In this document: positions 48,152 to 57,436 of the stretch, piece by piece
Position numbering within the stretch: position 1 is the first letter of the stretch
Layout of the letters: every line of letters begins with the position of its first letter
Program-made: the position numbers and the translations under genes
Notes under the pieces: generated by a model
What the model was told of the DNA's origin: nothing
The model's input: the letters and a program-made list of their open reading frames with translations, nothing else
Database searches by the model: none
Source: Saprospiraceae bacterium
GTDB lineage: Bacteria > Bacteroidota > Bacteroidia > Chitinophagales > Saprospiraceae
DNA: 64,000 nt
NCBI GenBank assembly: GCA_016710235.1
Contig: JADJLG010000001.1
Span: forward strand, 2,717,501 to 2,781,500
Direction of reading: 5' to 3'

Positions 48152-50013
48152 CAGGAGGCGGCAAGTTGGTAGGCAACCTGTATATGTCAGATACATTGGT
48201 GAGTTTGGATACCTTTAAGATCCTTGTACAGGATGCGAACGGCTGTGTAAGTGAGCTGGTTGCAGATATCCACAATTGTAATTGCGGAATTATCTCAGCG
48301 GGAGATCTGGAGCAGCGCGTGACGCGTGTATGTGAAGACCAGTGCGTGACGATTACGGAAGTAAATCCGGATACGATAGTAGCAGGAGAGGATATAAGGA
48401 TGTATATACTATCCAATTCGCAGACAGACTGGAAAGCTAAAGGGGCGAACACCACGACAGTGTTGTATGATACCTTTTACACTTCAACGGCTCAGATTTG
48501 CTTTGATGCGAGTCGTATGAAGACAGAGCAGATCTATTATCTGATCAAGGTAGTGGGCAATGACTTGGATAATAATAATTTGGTGGATGATGATGATGAT
48601 TGTTTCAGGATAAGTTCGCAACCCTTTGTGTGGACAGCGTATCCATTGGCAGATGCTGGAAAAGCGGATAGTGTGTGTGGATTGAACTATGTGATGCAAG
48701 GCAATCTGACATTGGGTCAAGGGAGCTGGCGACAAATCGGGGGTCCGAGTCCTGTTGTGATAACAGATCCACGGCTGGACAATACAGGGATCAATGTAAG
48801 CCAGAAGGGTACGTATATGCTGGAGTGGACGGTAGACAATCAAAATTGCGTGAGGAAGGATACGGTACACATCAGTTTTTGGGATTCCCCTAACTTTAAG
48901 GGTACACCAGTGATTGAGTGTGACAACACAGCGGAGAACTATCGATTTACGATAGGAGTAGAGAATGGGGAGTCGACGACCTGGTCAGTAGAGGCCTATC
49001 GCGGAGGGACAGTAGGAGTTGTGATGACGCAGATCCAGAACGGAGTATACCAATCCGGGTGGATACCCACGGGAAGCAGTGTAGAGCTGTCAGTGAGGGA
49101 TAGACATATCTGTTCTACGGATACGACGAGTCTACAGCACGAGTGTGTGTGTATTACGGATATAGGAGATTTGGATTTGACACCGATAATATTGTGTGCG
49201 GATGGAACAGCGCGAGCGCAGTACGATGGAAGCACAGGGATGAAAGACGGAAATGACGTAGTAAGGTACGTATTGTATGACGGACAGTCGAATGATCCGT
49301 TGAATGGGACGATAATCGGGTTCAATGACAATGGAGTGTTTGTATTCGATGGCAGTAAGATGCAATTGGGCAAGACGTATTACATAGCGGTGTTTATGGG
49401 CAATGTTGATCCGGTGACAGGAAATGTAAACTATGGAGACAGATGTATCCAGAATACACCCGGAGTACCGGTGACGTGGTATGCGTATCCGGTAGCGGAG
49501 ATCAAAGGGTCAAAGATATTGAGCTGTAAAGTGAAGAGCATAGATTTGGATGGAAGGGGCTCACTAGCGGGCTCAGCGGGTGGCTTGGATTATACATGGA
49601 GTACAATAGACGGCGGCTTTGTAAATCCAGGACAGGTGAATGGAAGTACCGTTGAGATCAATAAGAAAGGCACGTACAGATTGTCGATAAAAGATCAGGT
49701 ATCAGGTTGTACAAATGAGATCACGTATACGATCTCGGAAGATATCACATTGCCAGTATTGTCAGTAGCGACACCGCAGGAATTGACGTGTGAAATTACA
49801 CAGGTAGCCTTGGATGCGAGCAAATCAAGTCAGGGAGTGAATTATGAAGTAGAGTGGAAGGGAAGCAGTGTGGTGACGAATGCCAGGAGTTATATAGGGA
49901 ATGTAAGCAGTCCCGGAAGTTACACAGTAGTGGTGACGAATCTGACGAATGGCTGTGTGGATTCAACGACGGTGCAGGTGAGCCAGGACATCAAAACGCC
50001 GAGCGCACAATAG
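48148..50013 (+). CDS. paralogue 1, fragment 3
   Basis: About 621 residues including the DAGKADSVCGLNYVMQGNL PKD-like module, an acidic calcium-loop-like stretch (DLDNNNLVDDDDD) and two further Ig-like modules. It ends at ~50010, where CACAA stands in place of CAAAAA. Confidence 0.65.
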   Translation: MTGGGKLVGNLYMSDTLVSLDTFKILVQDANGCVSELVADIHNCNCGIISAGDLEQRVTRVCEDQCVTITEVNPDTIVAGEDIRMYILSNSQTDWKAKGANTTTVLYDTFYTSTAQICFDASRMKTEQIYYLIKVVGNDLDNNNLVDDDDDCFRISSQPFVWTAYPLADAGKADSVCGLNYVMQGNLTLGQGSWRQIGGPSPVVITDPRLDNTGINVSQKGTYMLEWTVDNQNCVRKDTVHISFWDSPNFKGTPVIECDNTAENYRFTIGVENGESTTWSVEAYRGGTVGVVMTQIQNGVYQSGWIPTGSSVELSVRDRHICSTDTTSLQHECVCITDIGDLDLTPIILCADGTARAQYDGSTGMKDGNDVVRYVLYDGQSNDPLNGTIIGFNDNGVFVFDGSKMQLGKTYYIAVFMGNVDPVTGNVNYGDRCIQNTPGVPVTWYAYPVAEIKGSKILSCKVKSIDLDGRGSLAGSAGGLDYTWSTIDGGFVNPGQVNGSTVEINKKGTYRLSIKDQVSGCTNEITYTISEDITLPVLSVATPQELTCEITQVALDASKSSQGVNYEVEWKGSSVVTNARSYIGNVSSPGSYTVVVTNLTNGCVDSTTVQVSQDIKTPSAQ

Positions 50014-51062
50014 TTCAGAAGGGGACCTTGACGTGTAGTGTGGATCAGGTGAAGTTGGATGGGTCCGGCTCACAGGGAGCCAGTGGCCAGGTAAAAGAAT
50101 ACAATTGGCGAGCGTTGAGCGGAAGCATAGTAACTGGTCAAGGCAGTCGGGAGATCACAGTAGGTAAGCCGGGCGGAGAATATGTATTGGAAATCAAGGA
50201 TGGAAAGAATGGGTGTCTGGATTACGACACGATCCGAGTGTCAGAAGTAGGAAATCCATTGGCATTGATCTCGACGGAGGGAAAGAATCCACGATGTTAT
50301 GGAGAGAAGAATGGGGTTGTGAGCATACTGGAAGTATTGGATTACAACAATCAGGTATTGAGTGGATTGATGTATTCGATCAATGGCGGGCAATATGTCA
50401 GTGCGGATGAGTTTCCGAATCTTGGACAGGGAACGTATAAGATAAGCGTAAAAGATGCGAATGGCTGTCTTCGGGATACGACGGTGACATTAGTAGAGCC
50501 GAGTCCGATGGGCATAGAAGTAGTGAAGACAATAGTAGTAGATCAGGGGACACGAGTAGATTTGGACAGCATGGTATTGGACGTCTCAGGCGGAACGGAG
50601 CCATATAAGTCAAACGAGTGGTACAATACGAGCATAGAGAAAGACTGGACATCGAACAAAGTGTATACAGCGGATACGTCGTATGAGTTCAGGGTGACGG
50701 CAGTTGACGCATCAGGCTGTGAGATCACAGAGCTGGTACGGGTTTTGGTGAAGATCAGCAAAGATGTGTGGTGGCCGAATGTGATCAGTGCAAATGGGGA
50801 CAAGATCAACGATTATTTCAATGTATATGGCAAGCGAGTTAGAATAGTGAAGAGTCTGGCGATCTATGACCGCTGGGGTGAGCAAGTATACAAGGCAGAG
50901 AATTTGTTGGATGCGAACAAAGGAGGAAGAGAGATAGGCTGGAATGGTAGCTTCCGCGGGGAGTTGGTAATGCCGGGTGTGTATGTGTTTGTCGCCGACA
51001 TAGAGTTTGAAGGTAGTAGCGGCAGTGAGATCTACAAAGGAGACTTTACTGTGATCCGCTAG
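50010..51062 (+). CDS. paralogue 1, fragment 4 (SprB repeat and sorting domain)
   Basis: About 350 residues with the last Ig-like module, the SprB repeat (NPRCYGEKNGVVSI to DANGCLRDTTVTL) and the type B sorting domain. The frame is open upstream to 49854, but that part is out of frame with the gene. Confidence 0.65.
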   Translation: MVQKGTLTCSVDQVKLDGSGSQGASGQVKEYNWRALSGSIVTGQGSREITVGKPGGEYVLEIKDGKNGCLDYDTIRVSEVGNPLALISTEGKNPRCYGEKNGVVSILEVLDYNNQVLSGLMYSINGGQYVSADEFPNLGQGTYKISVKDANGCLRDTTVTLVEPSPMGIEVVKTIVVDQGTRVDLDSMVLDVSGGTEPYKSNEWYNTSIEKDWTSNKVYTADTSYEFRVTAVDASGCEITELVRVLVKISKDVWWPNVISANGDKINDYFNVYGKRVRIVKSLAIYDRWGEQVYKAENLLDANKGGREIGWNGSFRGELVMPGVYVFVADIEFEGSSGSEIYKGDFTVIR

Positions 51063-51368
51063 GTCAGAGCAAAGAAAGAAAAGAAACAGGAATCAGAAGC
51101 CGGGGCATTCGCTCCGGCTTTTGTGTTTAGGAGAATGATTCTGCACTATAAATAAATATTTTAAGAAAAAAGTTTGTCTGAAGAAGCGTTTTTGCCAGCT
51201 TGGGAGTCTGCGGTGAGAGATGGACAAAGTGGGCTGCAAAGTTTATCATTGATTCAATGATTGTAGTTTAAAAATAAGTTTGTTAATAATTGTAAACAAG
51301 CGTATTTTTATCTGTTCAAAAAGTAAAAATTAATTAATTTATTAATATTTAAAACAAACAAAAACAAC
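51063..51368. other. spacer between paralogues 1 and 2
   Basis: 306 nt. The first ~130 nt, with the terminator, are shared with the spacer after copy 2; the rest is unique. TTTG at 51279-51282, 20 nt, then TATTTTTA at 51303-51310 is a near-consensus promoter for paralogue 2 (last base A instead of G). Confidence 0.45.
51098..51123 (+). terminator. terminator after paralogue 1
   Basis: A 9-pair stem AGCCGGGGC/GCTCCGGCT (one G-T pair) with loop ATTC, followed by TTTTGTGTTT, 35 nt after the stop. Confidence 0.85.
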
Positions 51369-52679
51369 ATGTTCCAGAAAGTACTCATTGCTTTAGTTGT
51401 ATTTTTTGCATTCCAGTCAAGGAGTTTGCACGCTCAGTGTGTACCACCTGCTACAGATGATTGTTCTTCTGCGAACGTCCTTTGTTCCCTCGATGAAGTG
51501 AATGGATATTGTTGTCAGAATACTTCTGACATCCATTCCGATTTATATCCATGCGGTTCTGGATCATTGTGCAGTAGTGGTGGAGGTCCACATAATACCA
51601 GTTGGTGGGCTTTTGTGACCACTGGAGGTACAGTTACTATCACCATTACTTTTAATAATTGCGTAAATAATCAAGGTGTCCAAATGGGTATTTGGGGAGA
51701 CTGTAGTTGTGGTGAAGAAGTAGCCTGTAACCCTTTTTGCAGTGGCTCTTCAGGATCATTTACAATTACAGCCAACCTCACACCATGTAAAACATATTAT
51801 TTGTTTGTAGATGGTTGTAGTGGTGATGTTTGTGACTTTTGTTTAACAACTTCAGGTGGAGGTGCGCCAAATTTATCGCCATTGAGCAATATCATGGGCA
51901 AGGATAAGGTATGTGAAGGATTTTGTGGAGAAAGATGGAATGTCAACGATCAGCCTGGCGGTTGTGATCCATATTATGAGTGGACCTGGGATGGAGTCCC
52001 TGTAGGAGGCAATGAAAGTGAAGTGACGCTGGATGATGAGTGGGGTCCTGGAACATACACATTATGTGTGACAGCTTTTATCGGCAATGAAGACAGAAGC
52101 AGTATCTGTGACGAAGAGGGTCCAAAATGTAAGACAATTACAATCCTTCCGAAACCAGAATACAAAGGACCGGATAAGTACATCTGCCTGGAGGATGTGC
52201 CATATGATTGGCATGGTACAAGTATTTTTGCTGATGGAGAGTACAAAGTAGAATTTACAGGTGCAAATTGCTGTAAATATGATTCTATAAGGCAATTTTA
52301 TATATTGCCAAAGCCGGATGAACCTAATGTATACTATATCGGTTGCGATCCCGGGGATACATATATAGATCCTACCACCAACAAGCGATTCAGTGGCTGT
52401 AATAACTATGCAATAGTGGATTTGCCAAATTCAACATCTCCAAATCGCTGTGATTCTGCGTACCATTTATATACTATCTATCCCCGATTTGCTCCAAGTT
52501 TTCAGTTGGAGTGTTTAAATGGAGAGATTTATCTATATTCCAACATCACTGATATTACAGATTATTGTGGAAACAATACAGACGTAAATTACAGCTTTGA
52601 TTATAAATGGTATAGTAAAAAAGAATCCTGCAAGAATAATAGGTCAGGAAGAGAATCTGGATGTGACGAATTTAGGTAA
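51369..52679 (+). CDS. paralogue 2, fragment 1
   Basis: 436 residues: signal peptide, head and the shared cysteine-rich region. After the extra A it runs into 18 residues (ESCKNNRSGRESGCDEFR) that are out of frame, then stops. Confidence 0.7.
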   Translation: MFQKVLIALVVFFAFQSRSLHAQCVPPATDDCSSANVLCSLDEVNGYCCQNTSDIHSDLYPCGSGSLCSSGGGPHNTSWWAFVTTGGTVTITITFNNCVNNQGVQMGIWGDCSCGEEVACNPFCSGSSGSFTITANLTPCKTYYLFVDGCSGDVCDFCLTTSGGGAPNLSPLSNIMGKDKVCEGFCGERWNVNDQPGGCDPYYEWTWDGVPVGGNESEVTLDDEWGPGTYTLCVTAFIGNEDRSSICDEEGPKCKTITILPKPEYKGPDKYICLEDVPYDWHGTSIFADGEYKVEFTGANCCKYDSIRQFYILPKPDEPNVYYIGCDPGDTYIDPTTNKRFSGCNNYAIVDLPNSTSPNRCDSAYHLYTIYPRFAPSFQLECLNGEIYLYSNITDITDYCGNNTDVNYSFDYKWYSKKESCKNNRSGRESGCDEFR

Positions 52680-55326
52680 AGATGATTATTGCCTGGAATT
52701 GTCTATTCAGGTATCCTATGGAGATGCATCAGAGCTTTGTATCCGCACCTTTTGCGAGACATTGGATGAAAGCAAGTTGAAGCCGGGTCCGGTGAATATA
52801 GTAGGCGATACTGTGATATGTTTGGGCCATAGTGCACATTACCAAATAGACACGATATTGTCGGATGTGATCTTGTACAACTGGATAGTGATAGGGGGAG
52901 TGATCACGACAAAAGATCCATTCAACTCCGCGTCAATTGACGTATTGTGGAATGGTGCGCCAGGGAAAGGCACGGTATGTTTCAGTTACCAAAGCAGCTG
53001 TGGGGTGAGTCCGGAGACATGCCTGGAAGTAGAATTGTACCCAGCCCCAAATCCAAATGCAGGCCCCAACGACAGTATCTGTTCGTTGATCAATCAATTC
53101 AATGCCCGTCAGGATGTTGGAGGATCGTGGAAGCAGATCTGCGGCCCCGGGACGAGTAATTTGAATAGTACAGACCCGAAATCGAACGTAGATGTGAGCC
53201 AGTACGGAAAGTACTGTTTTGAGTGGACAGAAACCAGACAGGGCTGTACGACAAAAGATACAGTGGAGTTGTGGTTCAACTCAGATCCGAACAAGGACAA
53301 GGAGGTGATCATTTGTGCCGGAGATAATAATGGATATACGTACAATTTCAAGATCACGGGAGGAAGTCCCAAGTATCGGGTACTGAAAGGGAACGGAACC
53401 ATAGACAGCACGACGAATGTATATACGTCGAAGTATGTGAAGAACCTAGTGGATGATACAGTGATGATATCAGATGCCTTTGGCTGTCAGTTCACGTTTA
53501 TATTGAATCACGAGTGCAAGTGTACCAATGCGATTGGGAAGGTAAACAGCGTATCAGAAGATCTATGTGAGGACGGAATCTTGCGAATCAATCCGGATAT
53601 CTATGATCCGAATGGACAGATGCTGGATGCGGAAGATACGGTGATGTTTTTCATTTATACGGACCCATTGAACCCATTGGGCAGCATCGTGAGATATATC
53701 AGTGGGAATACGGTGAGTTATGACCCTAGGCTGCAGTACGGACAGCAGTACTATATCGGAGCGATATTGGGAAGGCGAGACAATAAAGGAGGAATAGATC
53801 GAGCTGGTGGCTGTTTGCGGGAGAGCTATGGCAAGCCATTTACATTTTACGAATATCCACGGCCTGATGCAGGTCAGGATGATGCAGTGTGTGGTTTGGT
53901 GTATGACCTAAGGGGCTTGCGAACGAGCAGCATACCGAACAGTCAGTTGAAGTGGCGAGTGACAGGTGGAGGCGGAGTCGTATTCAGCAATACCGACGTG
54001 GAGACACCTACGGTGACAGCACAGGGTGGTTATGGAACGTATAGCTTTGAAATAGAAGAGACAAACAATCAGTGTGTGCGGACGGATGTAGTGAATATCA
54101 CGTTCAATGCACCACCTGAGATAGACAATATAGAAAAGATCTGTGTGGACAAGAATGTGAATTTTACATATCGTGTGGAAGCGACGATCAAGAGCGGCAA
54201 GGGGCCCTATACATTATTGACAGGAGGCGGCAAGTTGGTAGGCAACCTGTATATGTCAGATACATTGGTGAGTTTGGATACCTTTAAGATCCTTGTACAG
54301 GATGCGAACGGCTGTGTAAGTGAGCTGGTTGCAGATATCCACAATTGTAATTGCGGAATTATCTCAGCGGGAGATCTGGAGCAGCGCGTGACGCGTGTAT
54401 GTGAAGACCAGTGCGTGACGATTACGGAAGTAAATCCGGATACGATAGTAGCAGGAGAGGATATAAGGATGTATATACTATCCAATTCGCAGACAGACTG
54501 GAAAGCTAAAGGGGCGAACACCACGACAGTGTTGTATGATACCTTTTACACTTCGACGGCTCAGATTTGCTTTGATGCGAGTCGTATGAAGACAGAGCAG
54601 ATCTATTATCTGATCAAGGTAGTGGGCAATGACTTGGATAATAATAATTTGGTGGATGATGATGATGATTGTTTCAGGATAAGTTCGCAACCCTTTGTGT
54701 GGACAGCGTATCCATTGGCAGATGCTGGAAAAGCGGATAGTGTGTGTGGATTGAACTATGTGATGCAAGGCAATCTGACATTGGGTCAAGGCATCTGGCG
54801 ACAAATCGGGGGTCCGAGTCCTGTTGTGATAACAGATCCACAGCTGGACAATACAGGGATCAATGTAAGCCAGAAGGGTACGTATATGCTGGAGTGGACG
54901 GTAGACAATCAAAATTGCGTGAGGAAGGATACGGTACACATCAGTTTTTGGGATTCCCCTAACTTTAAGGGTACACCAGTGATTGAGTGTGACAACACAG
55001 CGGAGAACTATCGATTTACGATAGGAGTAGAGAATGGGGAGTCAACGACCTGGTCAGTAGAGGCCTATCGCGGAGGGACAGTAGGAGTTGTGATGACGCA
55101 GATCCAGAACGGAGTATACCAATCCGGGTGGATACCTACGGGAAGCAGTGTAGAGCTGTCAGTGAGGGATAGACATATCTGTTCTACGGATACGACGAGT
55201 CTACAGCACGAGGTGTGTGTGTATTACGGATATAGGAGATTTGGATTTGACACCGATAATATTGTGTGCGGATGGAACAGCGCGAGCGCAGTACGATGGA
55301 AGCACAGGGATGAAAGACGGAAATGA
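52597..55326 (+). CDS. paralogue 2, fragment 2
   Basis: The longest uninterrupted piece in this copy (909 residues; genuine from about 52622 to 55212). It shows that the sequence broken at two places in copy 1 (46829 and 48132) reads through here across three PKD-like modules. Confidence 0.7.
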   Translation: MIINGIVKKNPARIIGQEENLDVTNLGKDDYCLELSIQVSYGDASELCIRTFCETLDESKLKPGPVNIVGDTVICLGHSAHYQIDTILSDVILYNWIVIGGVITTKDPFNSASIDVLWNGAPGKGTVCFSYQSSCGVSPETCLEVELYPAPNPNAGPNDSICSLINQFNARQDVGGSWKQICGPGTSNLNSTDPKSNVDVSQYGKYCFEWTETRQGCTTKDTVELWFNSDPNKDKEVIICAGDNNGYTYNFKITGGSPKYRVLKGNGTIDSTTNVYTSKYVKNLVDDTVMISDAFGCQFTFILNHECKCTNAIGKVNSVSEDLCEDGILRINPDIYDPNGQMLDAEDTVMFFIYTDPLNPLGSIVRYISGNTVSYDPRLQYGQQYYIGAILGRRDNKGGIDRAGGCLRESYGKPFTFYEYPRPDAGQDDAVCGLVYDLRGLRTSSIPNSQLKWRVTGGGGVVFSNTDVETPTVTAQGGYGTYSFEIEETNNQCVRTDVVNITFNAPPEIDNIEKICVDKNVNFTYRVEATIKSGKGPYTLLTGGGKLVGNLYMSDTLVSLDTFKILVQDANGCVSELVADIHNCNCGIISAGDLEQRVTRVCEDQCVTITEVNPDTIVAGEDIRMYILSNSQTDWKAKGANTTTVLYDTFYTSTAQICFDASRMKTEQIYYLIKVVGNDLDNNNLVDDDDDCFRISSQPFVWTAYPLADAGKADSVCGLNYVMQGNLTLGQGIWRQIGGPSPVVITDPQLDNTGINVSQKGTYMLEWTVDNQNCVRKDTVHISFWDSPNFKGTPVIECDNTAENYRFTIGVENGESTTWSVEAYRGGTVGVVMTQIQNGVYQSGWIPTGSSVELSVRDRHICSTDTTSLQHEVCVYYGYRRFGFDTDNIVCGWNSASAVRWKHRDERRK

Positions 55327-56755
55327 CGTAGTAAGGTACGTATTGTATGACGGACAGTCGAATGATCCGTTGAATGGGACGATAATCGGGTTCAATGACA
55401 ATGGAGTGTTTGTATTCGATGGCAGTAAGATGCAATTGGGCAAGACGTATTACATAGCGGTGTTTATGGGCAATGTTGATCCGGTGACAGGAAATGTAAA
55501 CTATGGAGACAGATGTATCCAGAATACACCCGGAGTACCGGTGACGTGGTATGCGTATCCGGTAGCGGAGATCAAAGGGTCAAAGATATTGAGCTGTAAA
55601 GTGAAGAGCATAGATTTGGATGGAAGGGGCTCACTAGCGGGCTCAGCGGGTGGCTTGGATTATACATGGAGTACAATAGACGGCGGCTTTGTAAATCCAG
55701 GACAGGTGAATGGAAGTACCGTTGAGATCAATAAGAAAGGCACGTACAGATTGTCGATAAAAGATCAGGTATCAGGTTGTACAAATGAGATCACGTATAC
55801 GATCTCGGAAGATATCACATTGCCAGTATTGTCAGTAGCGACACCGCAGGAATTGACGTGTGAAATTACACAGGTAGCCTTGGATGCGAGCAAATCAAGT
55901 CAGGGAGTGAATTATGAAGTAGAGTGGAAGGGAAGCAGTGTGGTGACGAATGCCAGGAGTTATATAGGGAATGTAAGCAGTCCCGGAAGTTACACAGTAG
56001 TGGTGACGAATCTGACGAATGGCTGTGTGGATTCAACGACGGTGCAGGTGAGCCAGGACATCAAAACGCCGAGCGCAAAAATAGTTCAGAAGGGGACCTT
56101 GACGTGTAGTGTGGATCAGGTGAAGTTGGATGGGTCCGGCTCAGGAGCCAGTGGCCAGATAAAAGAATACAATTGGCGAGCGTTGAGCGGAAGCATAGTA
56201 TCTGGTCAAGGCAGTCGGGAGATCACAGTAGGTAAGCCGGGCGGAGAATATGTATTGGAAATCAAGGATGGAAAGAATGGGTGTTTGGATTACGACACGA
56301 TCCGAGTGTCAGAAGTAGGAAATCCATTGGCATTGATCTCGACGGAGGGAAAGAATCCACGATGTTATGGAGAGAAGAATGGGGTTGTGAGCATACTGGA
56401 AGTATTGGATTACAACAATCAGGTATTGAGTGGATTGATGTTTTCGATCAATGGCGGGCAATATGTCAGTGCGGATGAGTTTCCGAATCTTGGACAGGGA
56501 ACGTATAAGATAAGCGTAAAAGATGCGAATGGCTGTCTTCGGGATACGACGGTGACATTAGTAGAGCCGAGTCCGATGGGCATAGAAGTAGTGAAGACGA
56601 TAGTAGTAGATCAGGGGACACGAGTAGATTTGGACAGCATGGTATTGGACGTCTCAGGCGGAACGGAGCCATATAAGTCAAACGAGTGGTACAATACGAG
56701 CATAGAGAAAGACTGGACATCGAACAAAGTGTATCCCAGCGGATACGTCGTATGA
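55217..56755 (+). CDS. paralogue 2, fragment 3
   Basis: About 512 residues from CITDIGDLDLTPII through three Ig-like modules and the SprB repeat to the extra C near 56734, where GTATCCCAGC stands for GTATCCAGC. Confidence 0.65.
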   Translation: MCITDIGDLDLTPIILCADGTARAQYDGSTGMKDGNDVVRYVLYDGQSNDPLNGTIIGFNDNGVFVFDGSKMQLGKTYYIAVFMGNVDPVTGNVNYGDRCIQNTPGVPVTWYAYPVAEIKGSKILSCKVKSIDLDGRGSLAGSAGGLDYTWSTIDGGFVNPGQVNGSTVEINKKGTYRLSIKDQVSGCTNEITYTISEDITLPVLSVATPQELTCEITQVALDASKSSQGVNYEVEWKGSSVVTNARSYIGNVSSPGSYTVVVTNLTNGCVDSTTVQVSQDIKTPSAKIVQKGTLTCSVDQVKLDGSGSGASGQIKEYNWRALSGSIVSGQGSREITVGKPGGEYVLEIKDGKNGCLDYDTIRVSEVGNPLALISTEGKNPRCYGEKNGVVSILEVLDYNNQVLSGLMFSINGGQYVSADEFPNLGQGTYKISVKDANGCLRDTTVTLVEPSPMGIEVVKTIVVDQGTRVDLDSMVLDVSGGTEPYKSNEWYNTSIEKDWTSNKVYPSGYVV

Positions 56756-56762
56756 GTTCAGG

Positions 56763-57131
56763 GTGACGGCAGTTGACGCATCAGGCTGTGAGATCACAGA
56801 GCTGGTACGGGTTTTGGTGAAGATCAGCAAAGATGTGTGGTGGCCGAATGTGATCAGTGCAAACGGGGACAAGATCAACGATTATTTCAATGTATATGGC
56901 AAGCGAGTTAGAATAGTGAAGAGTCTGGCGATCTATGACCGCTGGGGTGAGCAAGTATACAAAGCAGAGAATTTGTTGGATGCGAACAAAGGAGGAAGAG
57001 AGATAGGCTGGAATGGTAGCTTCCGCGGGGAGTTGGTAATGCCGGGTGTGTATGTGTTTGTCGCCGACATAGAGTTTGAGGGCAGTAGCGGCAGTGAGAT
57101 CTACAAAGGAGACTTTACTGTGATCCGCTAG
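56763..57131 (+). CDS. paralogue 2, fragment 4 (sorting domain)
   Basis: 122 residues: the end of the last beta module and the whole type B sorting domain, ending SGSEIYKGDFTVIR. It lacks a genuine start. Confidence 0.6.
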   Translation: MTAVDASGCEITELVRVLVKISKDVWWPNVISANGDKINDYFNVYGKRVRIVKSLAIYDRWGEQVYKAENLLDANKGGREIGWNGSFRGELVMPGVYVFVADIEFEGSSGSEIYKGDFTVIR

Positions 57132-57436
57132 GTCAGAGCAAAGAAAGAAAAGAAACAGGAATCAGAAGCCGGGGCATTCACTCCGGCTTTTGTGTTTAGG
57201 AGAATGATTCTGCACTATAAATAAATATTTTAAGAAAAAAGTTAGTCTGAAGAAGCGTTTGTAATATTTTCTGTGTCTATATAGGTATTAAGTCATTGTT
57301 AACCGCAATGATTTATAAATATTTATTGATTAAAATTGTAATATTATATTTTTAATAATTATTAATGGAAAATTAATATTTGATAATAATATAAAGTTAC
57401 TTTTTTTTACTTCTGTCAAAATTAAACATAACCAAT
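57132..57436. other. spacer between paralogues 2 and 3
   Basis: 305 nt. The first ~130 nt match the copy 1 spacer, including the terminator and a following AT-rich tail; from ~57262 on it is unique and extremely AT-rich. No consensus TAnnTTTG is evident. Confidence 0.45.
57167..57192 (+). terminator. terminator after paralogue 2
   Basis: Same hairpin as after copy 1 but with A for G at 57180, which costs the pair next to the loop; eight pairs remain, followed by TTTTGTG. Confidence 0.8.

Larger units (their letters stand above)
45300..51062 (+). pseudogene. paralogue 1: ~1,920-residue T9SS type B surface protein (three frameshifts)
   Basis: Frame-corrected length ~1,921 residues. Signal peptide ~1-23. 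A cysteine-rich jelly-roll-like head follows (~25-165: CVPPATDECSAANVLC, HNTSWWAFVTTGG, YLFVDGCSGDVC). A cysteine-rich region shared by all copies covers ~166-500. PKD/Ig-like modules lie at ~557-640, ~830-917, ~1113-1197, ~1397-1480, ~1483-1567 and ~1577-1650. An SprB repeat (~1662-1733) and a type B T9SS sorting domain (~1820-1920: WPNVISANGDKINDYF, IYDRWGEQVY, GVYVFVADIEF) complete it. Three single-base losses break it: G in a G run near 46829, G near 48132, and A near 50006. ATG 45300 is preferred over the TTG at 45294. If these changes are sequence errors, it is an intact gliding/adhesion-type surface protein. Confidence 0.8.
51369..57131 (+). pseudogene. paralogue 2: ~1,920-residue T9SS type B surface protein (three frameshifts)
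   Basis: Same architecture as paralogue 1, frame-corrected to ~1,919 residues. The signal peptide (MFQKVLIALVVFFAFQS) differs completely from copy 1 but resembles copy 3. The head reads YCCQNTSDIHSDLYPCGSGSLCSSGGG, with six residues NNQGVQ in place of copy 1's GAGVQ. All three disruptions are single-base gains: an A near 52617-52622 (six A where the others have five), a G near 55212 before the (TG) run, and a C near 56734. A 3-nt in-frame loss (one Gln) lies near 56142. Its upstream spacer is unique, so expression may be controlled separately from its neighbours. Confidence 0.8.
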
